From Henriciella algicola (GTDB lineage Bacteria; Pseudomonadota; Alphaproteobacteria; Caulobacterales; Hyphomonadaceae), in NCBI RefSeq assembly GCF_003576245.1, contig NZ_QWGA01000003.1, positions 248,001-312,000 on the forward strand: DNA of 64,000 nucleotides, written 5' to 3'. Below the pieces are notes generated by a model. That model saw only the letters and a program-made list of their open reading frames with translations. It was not told where the DNA came from and ran no database searches. The position numbers were made by a program, and so were the translations under genes. Below, piece after piece: positions 28,424-36,623 of this stretch. The number at the start of each line of letters is the position of its first letter. Position 1 is the first letter of the stretch.

Positions 28424-29369
28424 GACAGTTCAGGGCCTCGCCGGCCGGATCAGGTCTGAGGTCTCCAAGGCCGTGATCGGCCAGGCCGATACGGTCGACC
28501 TCATGCTGACGGCGCTTTTCTCGGCAGGCCATATCCTGCTCGAAGGCCCGCCGGGCACAGCGAAGACGCTGCTGACCCAGTGCTTTGCTGCTGCCATCGA
28601 TCTCGACTTCGGGCGCATCCAGTTTACCCCGGACCTGATGCCGGGCGACGTGCTGGGCACGAACCTCTTTAACTTCCAGACCAATGAGTTCTCGCTCACC
28701 AAGGGGCCGATCTTCACCGACATCCTGCTCGCCGACGAGATCAACCGGACGCCGCCGAAGACCCAAGCCGCCCTGCTCGAAGCCATGCAGGAGCGGAAGG
28801 TGACTATCGATGGCAAGGCGCACACGCTGAACGATCGCTTCATGGTGATTGCGACGCAGAACCCGATCGAGCAGCAGGGCACCTACCCCCTACCCGAAGC
28901 CCAGCTCGACCGCTTCCTGTTCAAGCACGTGCTCGACTATCCAACCCGCGACGAAGAGCTTGCCATCGTGACCGGCCATGGCAACCGCACCGGCATGCGC
29001 ACCGCAACCGCCTTCGGCGTGTCTGCTGTTGTGACCGCGGCTGAGCTGAATGAGGCTGTCGCCAGCGTCGCCAATGTGAAGGTGAAGGAAGATATCGCGG
29101 GCTATATCGTTGATATCGTGCGCGCCACGCGGGAGACGCCAGCGCTTGAAACAGGGGCGAGCCCGCGCGCCGCTGCGGCCATTGCGGCCGCTTCGAGGGC
29201 GCGCGCCGCACTCGACGGGCGGGACTTTGTCATCCCTGACGATGTGAAGACGCTGGCACGGCCAGCGCTGCGCCACCGCGTTATCCTCTCGCCTGCTGCA
29301 GAGATTGAAGGACGCAGCACGGACGAGACGCTCGCGGCCCTGATCGACCAGACGCCTGCGCCGCGATGA
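28413..29369 (+). CDS. MoxR-family AAA+ ATPase
   Basis: The 318-residue ATPase has Walker [11 protein letters not shown], Walker [24 protein letters not shown], sensor 1 [26 protein letters not shown], and the C-terminal lid [22 protein letters not shown]. MoxR proteins act as chaperones that insert metal cofactors or assemble complexes, usually with DUF58/vWA partners, as encoded just downstream. Start is ATG at 28413, inside the end of the DUF4350 gene. Confidence 0.95.
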   Translation: MSNETVQGLAGRIRSEVSKAVIGQADTVDLMLTALFSAGHILLEGPPGTAKTLLTQCFAAAIDLDFGRIQFTPDLMPGDVLGTNLFNFQTNEFSLTKGPIFTDILLADEINRTPPKTQAALLEAMQERKVTIDGKAHTLNDRFMVIATQNPIEQQGTYPLPEAQLDRFLFKHVLDYPTRDEELAIVTGHGNRTGMRTATAFGVSAVVTAAELNEAVASVANVKVKEDIAGYIVDIVRATRETPALETGASPRAAAAIAAASRARAALDGRDFVIPDDVKTLARPALRHRVILSPAAEIEGRSTDETLAALIDQTPAPR

Positions 29370-29408
29370 TATCAAGGATGCCCCCTTCGACCCGCATTCG
29401 CGGGCCAC

Positions 29409-29477
29409 TTCCCCCGCCCGCGGGGGAAGAAGCGCTAACGCCAATGGTGTGTCTCCCTCCCCCGTTTACGGGGGAGG
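29409..29477. repeat. Two hairpin palindromes between moxR and DUF58 genes
   Basis: Stem-loops at 29409-29428 (TTCCCCCGC and its complement) and 29456-29477 (CCTCCCCCG/CGGGGGAGG, TTTA loop) fill the only sizeable gap (160 nt) inside the operon. They are related in style to the hairpins downstream of polA. They may attenuate or stabilise the downstream message; no T-tract follows. Confidence 0.65.
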
Positions 29478-29529
29478 TGCCCGGCAGGGCGGAGGGGGCC
29501 TGTGGCGCAAGCTCGGGCGAGGCGAACGC

Positions 29530-30843
29530 ATGATCGCACCGACCCTGCGCGCCGTTTTCCTGATGCTGGCCGGGCTGCCTGTGCTCGTGGTGATTGCGAT
29601 TGCCGCGCCGGGGCTCTGGACGCTGTCTGCTGGGTGGATCGCAGGGGTGCTGGCGCTGATGCTGGCAGACACCGCGCTTGTCGCACGTGCCTCAGACCTC
29701 AGCATCGAGGTCGATGCGCCGCCGCTTCTCTACATTTCAGGCGATGACCCGGTGGAGGCTACCTACCGGTTTCGCCGGGGGCCTCTGCCTCGTCTGGTCG
29801 AGACGGAAATGGAGACCAATGAGCTGATCGAGCCGCCTGTGCGCAAATGGCTGAAAGGCTTCAACGACAACGCACACACGGCTGAATATACGCTGACGCC
29901 GCTGCGCCGGGGGACCGGACGTATCGAGCGGATCTGGGCGCGCTGGAAAGGCCCGCTCGGCCTTGTGGCCATTCGCAAGACCGAGACGCTCGGCACCGAA
30001 CTCGCCATCACGCCAAACACACGCTGGGTGAAGGATGAGGCCGTGCGGCTTTACCAGCGCGACGCAGACTTTGGCATCAAGATGCAGATCGACCGCGGCG
30101 ACGGGTCTGAGTTTGATGCGCTGCGTGAGTTCACCGCTGGCATGGACCGGCGCGCCATCGACTGGAAGCATTCGGCCCGTCACAACACGCTGCTCGCCAA
30201 GGAATTTCGCACCGAGCGCAATCACAATATCGTCTTCGCCTTCGATACGGGCCGGCTGATGAGTGAGCCGCTACGAGGCGTCCCCAAGATCGACCGCGCG
30301 ATCAACTCCGCCCTGCTGCTCGCCTATGTCTCGCTCCGCTCTGGCGACCGCACCGCCATATTCGGCTTTGATGCGCGCCCCGGCGTCGCCTCCAGCCTGC
30401 TGACCGGGCCTGGCGCCTTCCCGCATGTGCAGAAGCTTGCCTCAGAACTCGACTATTCGGCAGAGGACGCGAACTACACGCTTGCGCTGACCTCGCTCGC
30501 CGGGCGGCTGGAGCGGCGCTCCCTCGTCATCCTGTTTACCGACTTCGTCGACACGATCTCAGCTGAGCTGATGCTGGAGAATGTCCGCCGCCTCACCGAC
30601 AAACACATCGTTGTCTTTGCCACGTTCGAGGATGAGGCGCTTTCCTCGATGATCGACGCCGAACCGCTCCAGTCAGAAGATGTAAGCCGCGCCGTCATCG
30701 CCGATACGCTGCTGCAGGAACGCGAGGTTGTCTTCCGCAAGCTGCAGCGCATGGGCGTGCAGATCGTGGAGACAACGCCGGAGAAGTTCGGGTCAGAGCT
30801 TGTCTCGCGCTATCTCGACATCAAGCGGAGGGAGCTCATTTGA
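29530..30843 (+). CDS. DUF58-domain protein (vWA-like), MoxR partner
   Basis: The ATG at 29530 gives 437 residues; the frame is open upstream through the hairpin spacer, but this start gives a clean pair of N-terminal hydrophobic helices (about 5-45). The DUF58 core carries GDGSEFDALREFTAGMDRRAIDWKHSARHNTLLAKEF. A vWA-like C-terminal domain follows, with VFAFDTGRLMSEPL (aberrant MIDAS: DTGR instead of DxSxS). It works with MoxR in a membrane-associated assembly. Confidence 0.88.
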   Translation: MIAPTLRAVFLMLAGLPVLVVIAIAAPGLWTLSAGWIAGVLALMLADTALVARASDLSIEVDAPPLLYISGDDPVEATYRFRRGPLPRLVETEMETNELIEPPVRKWLKGFNDNAHTAEYTLTPLRRGTGRIERIWARWKGPLGLVAIRKTETLGTELAITPNTRWVKDEAVRLYQRDADFGIKMQIDRGDGSEFDALREFTAGMDRRAIDWKHSARHNTLLAKEFRTERNHNIVFAFDTGRLMSEPLRGVPKIDRAINSALLLAYVSLRSGDRTAIFGFDARPGVASSLLTGPGAFPHVQKLASELDYSAEDANYTLALTSLAGRLERRSLVILFTDFVDTISAELMLENVRRLTDKHIVVFATFEDEALSSMIDAEPLQSEDVSRAVIADTLLQEREVVFRKLQRMGVQIVETTPEKFGSELVSRYLDIKRRELI

Positions 30844-31838
30844 ACGACCGTGTGATGAAATCCTACCGCTTCCGTGAGGAGCGCGAGGCCGACTGGCAGG
30901 CGCTGGACCGTATCGTGACACGGGCCGAGAAGCGCGGCGTCAAACGCCTCTCGGACGAGGACATGCTGGCCCTGCCCCGGCTTTACCGCCAGGCCGTCTC
31001 GTCCCTGTCCATGGCGCGGTCCATCTCGCTCGACCAGAACCTGCTCGCCTATCTCGAGACGCTTTGCGCGCGCGCATATTTCTTCGTCTATGGCACGCGC
31101 GCCAGCATGGGCTCACGGATCGCGCAGTATTTCAGGCGGGACTGGCCAGACGCGGTGTCACGCGCCGTCCTGCCGACGCTTCTTGCTGCGCTCTGCCTGT
31201 TTGGCGGCGGGCTCCTCGCCTTCATTCTGACGATGCAGGACCCGGAATGGTTCTGGACGTTCAATTCCGGCTGGGACAGCCGCAACCCTGATGCAGGCTA
31301 TGATTATCTGCGCTCCACCCTCTACACGGAAGAGACGAACATAGCCGACATGCTGGGCGCGTTCGCCGCGCAGCTCTTCTCGCACAACAGTACGATCGCG
31401 GTCACAGCCTTTGCGCTGGGATTCTGTCTCGGCATCCCGACGACCATCCTGCTGATCTATAACGGCCTCAGCATTGGCAGCTTCATGGCGGTGTTCTTTT
31501 CCAAGGGCCTTGGCGCAGAGCTGACCGGCTGGCTGTTCATCCACGGCGTTACTGAGCTGTTCGCCATCGTCCTTGCCGGTGCGGCGGGCTTCATGATTGG
31601 CGGGGCCGTAGCCTTCCCCGGCAAGAAGACGCGGATGCAGTCGCTTCGCGATACGGGCAATCAGGCGGCCCTCGTCATCATGGGCGCGGTGATCATGCTG
31701 TTCATGGCCGCGCTTCTGGAAGGGTTTGGCCGCCAGCTGATCAATAGCGACATGACGCGCTATATCATCGCGCTGGCGACGCTGGTCTTCTGGCTCGCCT
31801 ATTTCTACTGGCCCCGCCGCAAGGGTGAGGCCGAATAA
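30840..31838 (+). CDS. SpoIIM-like stage II sporulation protein M family membrane protein
   Basis: The 332-residue protein has an N-terminal soluble helical region followed by five or six transmembrane segments. Motifs are typical of the SpoIIM/DUF95 family: FAAQLFSHNSTIAVTAFALGF and GWLFIHGVTELFAIVLAGAAGF. In non-sporulating bacteria these genes occur in MoxR/DUF58 operons like this one. It overlaps the upstream stop and the downstream start (ATGA and 1 nt). Confidence 0.85.
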   Translation: MNDRVMKSYRFREEREADWQALDRIVTRAEKRGVKRLSDEDMLALPRLYRQAVSSLSMARSISLDQNLLAYLETLCARAYFFVYGTRASMGSRIAQYFRRDWPDAVSRAVLPTLLAALCLFGGGLLAFILTMQDPEWFWTFNSGWDSRNPDAGYDYLRSTLYTEETNIADMLGAFAAQLFSHNSTIAVTAFALGFCLGIPTTILLIYNGLSIGSFMAVFFSKGLGAELTGWLFIHGVTELFAIVLAGAAGFMIGGAVAFPGKKTRMQSLRDTGNQAALVIMGAVIMLFMAALLEGFGRQLINSDMTRYIIALATLVFWLAYFYWPRRKGEAE

Positions 31839-32785
31839 TGGCGAGACGCAAAGTACAGAAGGGCAGCGACGAAACCGAAGCCCGGCGCGAGGCGCTACGC
31901 CGGCGCGACATGCGCGTGAAAGAGCAGGAACGACAGGCGAGGCGCATCCGCCCGCTGGTAACACCTGAAGGCGCGGCGCTGAACCTGCGCGTGGCGACCG
32001 CCTCAGAGCGCGCGGGCGCCTTCCTTCTCGACTTCTCTATCCTGGTGATCACGGTCATCGCTTTCAGCTGGATGATCGCCATCGTCTTTTCGGAGATGGG
32101 GTTTCGTGGCTGGCAGATTGCAGGCTCAATCGCGGCGGTCGTCATCTTCATACTGCGGGTCTTCTACTTCACCTTTTTCGAGATTGGCCGGAAGGCGGCC
32201 ACACCGGGCAAGCGCGCGCTGGGCCTGCGGGTTGCCGCCCGAAGCGGTGGCCGATTGACGGCGAACGCTGTGCTGGCGCGAAACTTCATGCGGGAGCTGG
32301 AAGTCTTCCTGCCGCTTACCCTGCTGGTCATGGGGTCTGAAGACGCGATTGGTGCGTGGATCCGCCTCATTGCGCTGGTCTGGGCGGGGACGTTCGTTCT
32401 CTTCCCGCTGTTCAATTCTGAAAAGCTGCGTGTTGGCGACCTTATCGCGGGGACGATGGTCATCCATGCCCCGCGCGTGAAGCTGAAGAAGGACATCACC
32501 TCTGCCGAGCCACTTGCGACGGCGAGCCAGCACAGCTTCACCACCGCCGAACTTGATGCCTATGGCATCCATGAGCTTCACGTTCTGGAAGATGTGCTTC
32601 GCCAGTCCACGCCCGAGATCAAGGCCAAGGTCGCCGACCGGATTCGTAACAAGATCGGCCGCGAGACACCGCAGACGCCGGACGACCTTGCCTTCCTCGA
32701 AGCCTATTACGCCGCGCTTCGTGCGCGTCTTGAACAGCGCATGCTGTTCGGCGAGCGCAAGACCGACAAGTTCGACACGCGCTGA
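31838..32785 (+). CDS. RDD-family membrane protein
   Basis: The 315-residue protein has an Arg/Lys-rich N-terminus, an RDD core (ATASERAGAFLLDFSILVITV, first motif of the family), and ATPGKRALGLRVAARSGGRLTANAVLARNFMREL. It has about four transmembrane helices and a C-terminal cytoplasmic domain of about 110 residues. It closes the six-gene operon. RDD proteins are proposed transporters; the specific role here is unknown. Confidence 0.85.
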   Translation: MARRKVQKGSDETEARREALRRRDMRVKEQERQARRIRPLVTPEGAALNLRVATASERAGAFLLDFSILVITVIAFSWMIAIVFSEMGFRGWQIAGSIAAVVIFILRVFYFTFFEIGRKAATPGKRALGLRVAARSGGRLTANAVLARNFMRELEVFLPLTLLVMGSEDAIGAWIRLIALVWAGTFVLFPLFNSEKLRVGDLIAGTMVIHAPRVKLKKDITSAEPLATASQHSFTTAELDAYGIHELHVLEDVLRQSTPEIKAKVADRIRNKIGRETPQTPDDLAFLEAYYAALRARLEQRMLFGERKTDKFDTR

Positions 32786-32873
32786 TCGGGTTTTCCCGGA
32801 ACACCCTCCCCTTTTTCTGCGTTCGAAGCACCGATAGCCCACCAAGGACCGGTGACAGACAGGGAGAAGGACG

Positions 32874-33638
32874 ATCAATTCGCAGAATGAAGACATTTGC
32901 GTCGAGACAGAGTCCTGCCTCGCGGCAAAACTCGAAAAACTCGCCCCACTTTCGCAGGCACAGGCTGATCTTCTGGCCACTCTGGAGAAAGAGAAGGAAG
33001 AGCTGGAACAGGGCGAAACTCTCGTGCGAGAGGGTGAGAAACTGGACGAGCTTTTTATCCTGAAAAAGGGCTGGGTGATCGCGACCCGCGAAGAAGAAAA
33101 TGGGCGTCCACACATCCCGACCGTCTATCACCCCGGCGATATTATCGGCCTTAGCGATGCAGCCTTCGCTGAGACACCAAACACGACGGTGGCCGCCACA
33201 AGGCTGGTGGTCTGCCGGTTCCCGCGAGAGCGCCTCACCGATGTCCTGAACCAGTCGCCGCGCATTAGCGGGCTAATCCTTGCGCTCAGCATGATCGATC
33301 AGGCGATGATGAACGACCGCGTGGTCGTCAGCCGACGTACGGACGGATATCTAAGGCTTGTCCTGTTCCTGTTGCAGACAATGTCGAGGTTGCGCCTCAT
33401 GGAGCCGCTTCTCCGCGACCAGTTTCATTGTCCGCTCACGCAGGAGCAGATCGGCGCGGCAACCGGCCTGTCGGCGGTACATGTCAGCCGGTCCGTCAAG
33501 AAGCTGCTGGAGCTTGGCCTGATCGAGCGGCACAAGCGCTTCTTCCGCCTGAAGGACGAGGATGGGCTGAACAGGCTGGTCGGCTATGTGAACCGGTATG
33601 AGCGCCTCGACCTCAGCTGGGTACCTGAAGCCGCCTAG
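32874..33638 (+). CDS. Crp/Fnr-family transcriptional regulator with apparent ATC start
   Basis: The cNMP-binding domain (GETLVREGEKLDELFILKKGWVIATREEE, YHPGDIIGLSDAAF) is followed by a Crp-type helix-turn-helix (LTQEQIGAATGLSAVHVSRSVKKLLELGLI). Coding continues upstream of the first GTG (33024) as ICVETESCLAAKLEKLAPLSQ, the expected family N-terminus. No ATG, GTG or TTG occurs in frame between the stop at 32853-32855 and 33024. The likely start is ATC at 32874 with AGGGAG seven bases upstream, giving about 254 residues. A sequencing error, or a start at the GTG with loss of the first helix, is the alternative. No iron-sulfur cysteine set is evident. Confidence 0.8.
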   Translation: MNSQNEDICVETESCLAAKLEKLAPLSQAQADLLATLEKEKEELEQGETLVREGEKLDELFILKKGWVIATREEENGRPHIPTVYHPGDIIGLSDAAFAETPNTTVAATRLVVCRFPRERLTDVLNQSPRISGLILALSMIDQAMMNDRVVVSRRTDGYLRLVLFLLQTMSRLRLMEPLLRDQFHCPLTQEQIGAATGLSAVHVSRSVKKLLELGLIERHKRFFRLKDEDGLNRLVGYVNRYERLDLSWVPEAA

Positions 33639-33660
33639 CGCCTGACCAGACGCAATCATC

Positions 33661-33789
33661 GTGTTTGAAGGAGTGGTGGAGCTCAACGATCTAGAGCAAC
33701 ACCAAATCAAGGAAATCTTTGACACTTTCTCTGACTGGGAAGTGATCATGAACGGAGAAGAGTTCGACCTTGGCGGAGGGCCGTCATGA
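33661..33789 (+). CDS. Small 42-residue ORF overlapping the MobC start
   Basis: A GTG-initiated 42-codon frame ends in TGA overlapping the next ATG (ATGA), suggesting translational coupling. The product is acidic (FDTFSDWEVIMNGEEFDLGGG). A good SD upstream of the GTG is not evident. It could be the tail of a gene cut at the element's left boundary, or a genuine small accessory protein. No homology recognised. Confidence 0.35.
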   Translation: MFEGVVELNDLEQHQIKEIFDTFSDWEVIMNGEEFDLGGGPS

Positions 33790-34187
33790 TCGATCACGAC
33801 TTTCAACGCTCTGCCAATCCGAAACCCAAAAGGCCTGCACCGTTTTCGCTGCGTCTGACCAAGGCGGAGCGCGCACGGCTTGAACGCGATGCGGGCTCGC
33901 TTTCCCTTAATGCGTATATACGTGGCCGTCTCTTTGGTGAGCATGCCTCGCCACGTCGGCGCGTGAAGAAGTCGCCCGTGCAGGACCGCCAAGAGCTTGC
34001 GAAAGTGCTCGCCGCTCTGGGTCGTTCATCTCTTGCCGCGAACGTCAATCAACTCGCCAAAGGCATGAATACCGGCACGCTGCCCGCGATCCCCGAGACC
34101 GACGAAGCGATCCGCAAGGCCTGTTATGACATCGCCTATATCCGCATGACGCTCATGAAGGCGCTCGGCAAGCAACCGGAGAGCTGA
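33786..34187 (+). CDS. MobC-like relaxosome accessory protein (RHH)
   Basis: The 133-residue basic protein opens with a ribbon-helix-helix-like segment (FSLRLTKAERARLERDAG, LSLNAYIRGRLFG). It continues with the MobC signature LGRSSLAANVNQLAKGMNTG. Such proteins bind oriT and help the relaxase open the strands. It lies 3 nt upstream of the relaxase gene. The upstream 33640-33785 segment is the natural place for oriT, but I cannot identify a nick site by eye. Confidence 0.82.
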   Translation: MIDHDFQRSANPKPKRPAPFSLRLTKAERARLERDAGSLSLNAYIRGRLFGEHASPRRRVKKSPVQDRQELAKVLAALGRSSLAANVNQLAKGMNTGTLPAIPETDEAIRKACYDIAYIRMTLMKALGKQPES

Positions 34188-34190
34188 GCC

Positions 34191-35504
34191 ATGATCCTGC
34201 ACGGCAATCAGCGCGGTGGGGCAAGAGACCTCGCCGTTCATCTCATGAAGCCCGAAAATGAGCATATCGAGGTTCATTCGCTGCGCGGGTTTGCCTGCGA
34301 AGACCTGATGGGCGCGTTTCTGGAGTCGGAAGCACTGTCCGAAGGTACACGCTGCCGTCAGCATCTCTTTTCCATGTCATTCAATCCTCCTCCAGGACGG
34401 GAGGTTTCGACAGAGGATTTCGAGCGCGCCGTTGCTCAGGCAGAAGAAGCGCTCGGCCTATCAGGACAACCGCGCGCACTGATCTTTCATGAGAAGGAGG
34501 CGCGCCGTCATCTGCATGCCGTGTGGAGCCGTATCGACGGCGAAAACATGAAGGCGATCCAACTCTCTCACTCGAAGATGAAAATGCGGGAAGTCTCCCG
34601 CGAGCTCTTCATCGAGCATGGCTGGACTCTGCCCCGCGGGCTGGCGAACAGCCAAGAACGCGATCCACGCAATTTCACCCTTGAAGAATGGCAGCAAGCT
34701 AAACGTAAGGGCCGCGATCCCCGCGAGATTAAGACGGCCATTCAGGACGCTTGGGCAACCTCAGACACGCAAGCTACCTTGGCACATGCTCTTGAAGCGC
34801 GCGGCTTCAGGCTCGCCAGGGGCGACCGTAAAGGTGTGGTCGTCATAGATCAGGATGGTGAGGTCCGCTCTCTCGCGCGCAGCGCCGGCATCAAGGCGCG
34901 TGATATTCGCGCTCGACTAAAAGAGACCGAGGCGCTCTCAAGTGTTGAGCAAACGCGCAATCGCATTGCGGAAGAGATGCTTGGTAAGGTTGGCGAGTTT
35001 CGCCGCGCTGAAATCGGAAAAGCGCGCTTGCGGAAAGCGACGTTCGACCGTCAGCGCATGAGCCTTGTCGAACGGCAAAGCACAGCGCGTGAATCACTTC
35101 GTAGCGACCAAGAGATACGCTCCGTTGCAGAAGCCAAAGCACGTCAGGAGCGCTACCGCGAAGGTCTGCGCGGCCTCTGGGACAAGATGCGCGGCGAGCA
35201 CGCTCGCATCAAAGCCCAAAATGAGCGTGAAACTTATGAGGCTTACAAACGCGATCAGGCCGAACGGGATCGGCTCGTGCAGCGGCATCTTGACCAAAGG
35301 CGCGAGCTGTCGGTGCGTTACGAGCAGATGCGGGAAACATCGAGAGAAACGCGTTCGAGCCTGCGCGAAGACTGGCGCAAATACCAGGAGATGCGAAAGC
35401 CGCAGCCTCAACCCGAGCCAAATGCGGAAACCACAATTCAGGTCCGTCTCGACTGGCTTCGCCGCGACGAGCGTGGCCCACCGACGCCGGATCGCGAACG
35501 CTAA
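34191..35504 (+). CDS. Relaxase/mobilization nuclease
   Basis: The 437-residue protein starts MILHGNQRGGARDLAVHLM. It contains the metal-binding histidine motif in the form HEKEARRHLHAVWSRID (motif III of VirD2/MobP-type relaxases), about 100 residues in. The middle has a helical linker (DPRNFTLEEWQQAKRKGRDP). The C-terminal third (about 230-437) is a long Arg/Glu/Gln-rich coiled coil, ending disordered. It should nick and covalently bind the transferred strand at oriT; no unambiguous catalytic Tyr could be chosen by eye. Start ATG is 3 nt after the MobC-like stop. Confidence 0.85.
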   Translation: MILHGNQRGGARDLAVHLMKPENEHIEVHSLRGFACEDLMGAFLESEALSEGTRCRQHLFSMSFNPPPGREVSTEDFERAVAQAEEALGLSGQPRALIFHEKEARRHLHAVWSRIDGENMKAIQLSHSKMKMREVSRELFIEHGWTLPRGLANSQERDPRNFTLEEWQQAKRKGRDPREIKTAIQDAWATSDTQATLAHALEARGFRLARGDRKGVVVIDQDGEVRSLARSAGIKARDIRARLKETEALSSVEQTRNRIAEEMLGKVGEFRRAEIGKARLRKATFDRQRMSLVERQSTARESLRSDQEIRSVAEAKARQERYREGLRGLWDKMRGEHARIKAQNERETYEAYKRDQAERDRLVQRHLDQRRELSVRYEQMRETSRETRSSLREDWRKYQEMRKPQPQPEPNAETTIQVRLDWLRRDERGPPTPDRER

Positions 35505-35530
35505 AATCAAAAAAGCCGCCATCTGGCGGC
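35505..35530 (-). terminator. Rho-independent terminator for minus-strand transcripts
   Basis: Read on the minus strand: GCCGCC-AGAT-GGCGGC followed by six T, then GATT. It can terminate transcription coming from the Mrr/SPARTA side before it meets the relaxase gene. It sits directly after the relaxase stop codon on the opposite strand. Confidence 0.65.
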
Positions 35531-35855
35531 CTGCCGATCCGGCGAGGATGGGTGTCCAAGCGTCAAGAGGAATGGGCGGCGGGCGCAGGAGCAAGGCTCC
35601 GAGCCTCGGGAACCGCCTATTGCTCTTGCACGCGCGGTGAGGGCAAAGCCCTAAGCTTACCTCAAAACAAGAAGTCGGCCTCTGGGCAAAGACCAGTGGT
35701 AACGACGATTTCAGGCGCAGCCTCGAAGCAACGACGCACATCGGAGCCAGCGGTAACGCGCCCGCGCGAGGGATCGACGCCGAATGGCCAGGACCGCTTG
35801 CTGGCCTGGTTCACGAGAGCCCAGCCCGAAGGGCGCGCAATCGTCATGCGGCATG
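35531..35855. other. 325-nt spacer with no convincing gene
   Basis: Open frames exist on both strands (a plus-strand frame 35552-35917 running into the Mrr gene, and a minus-strand TTG frame 35662-35859 overlapping the Mrr stop) but neither has a recognisable domain or ribosome-binding site. It may be decayed mobilization-region DNA between relaxase and defence block. Confidence 0.4.
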
Positions 35856-36611
35856 TCAAGAAATGTTGGGATTTACTGACCGAAGCTCTTCCAAACCTTC
35901 CCGCCCGTAGCTCTTGAGTGCCGCGAACAATTCTCGATGAGCGGAAGCTTCGCGTATCTCTTGAGGAACGCGTATTTTGAAGCGATCAATTTCAGAAAAA
36001 TTCAAGGGTAGAGTGGGGACGTTTAACTGGCCGATTATATTTAAATACGGAGAGAACTGAGGCAAAATAAGACCCGCAAAATGGTACTTCTCCCAAACGC
36101 TATCGTACGCTTGTCGCTGGTCGTCGCTTTGCAGTTTCTCATAGCCCGGTTTTCCAAACGGCGGCGGTTCATAGTACTCATGAAAACCATCGAGATAGTC
36201 TTCTAATTCCCAGATTTGTCTTTTGAACCACTTTAGGAAATAAAAGTTCTGGAATTCATCAAAAGTGAATAGCTTAATGTTTGTGGCGTCAGCTGCCTCC
36301 AAAGCCCCTGTCTGAAAACCGTTTCGGGAAATGACGCAGCCAGTGTTTACGCCTGTTTCGATCATAACTGTACGAAATGCATGAACTACGGAGCGTGGCA
36401 CGCTAGCGTTCCAATTTTTGCATTCGCAAATGGTGCGATGCGTAATGCCATCTACCGTCTCCGTTGCAAGGACATCGACATCCACCCCACCTCTAGGGAG
36501 TGAGAGGCTTACGTTACGCTGCGCATCCATTCCGCACTCAGATAATATATCCCGCACGACCTCTTCTAACTGCTGCCAGGTTTCAGGAGAAAAAGACGTT
36601 ATCTGGGGCAT
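35856..36611 (-). CDS. Mrr-type restriction endonuclease-like protein, third gene of SPARTA operon
   Basis: The 251-residue protein has a PD-(D/E)XK Mrr-like nuclease domain in its first 125 residues. A catalytic Asp lies in RGGVDVDVLA (Asp44 or Asp46), Glu63-x-Lys65 lies in ICECKNW, and the family's trailing ISRNGFQTGALEAADATNIKLFTFDEF is present. The C-terminal half (about 126-251) is unrecognised. It starts 12 nt after the Argonaute stop on the same strand, so it is very likely co-transcribed with pAgo and TIR-APAZ. Alternatives: an independent type IV restriction enzyme, or a SPARTA accessory effector. Catalytic residues look intact. Confidence 0.8.
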   Translation of the reverse strand: MPQITSFSPETWQQLEEVVRDILSECGMDAQRNVSLSLPRGGVDVDVLATETVDGITHRTICECKNWNASVPRSVVHAFRTVMIETGVNTGCVISRNGFQTGALEAADATNIKLFTFDEFQNFYFLKWFKRQIWELEDYLDGFHEYYEPPPFGKPGYEKLQSDDQRQAYDSVWEKYHFAGLILPQFSPYLNIIGQLNVPTLPLNFSEIDRFKIRVPQEIREASAHRELFAALKSYGREGLEELRSVNPNIS

Positions 36612-36623
36612 ACTGAGCGTGAC

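Noticed and set aside
35552-35917. 121-codon plus-strand frame between relaxase and Mrr genes
   Set aside because: Runs into the 3' end of the Mrr gene, low-complexity N-terminus, no homology; could be decayed DNA.
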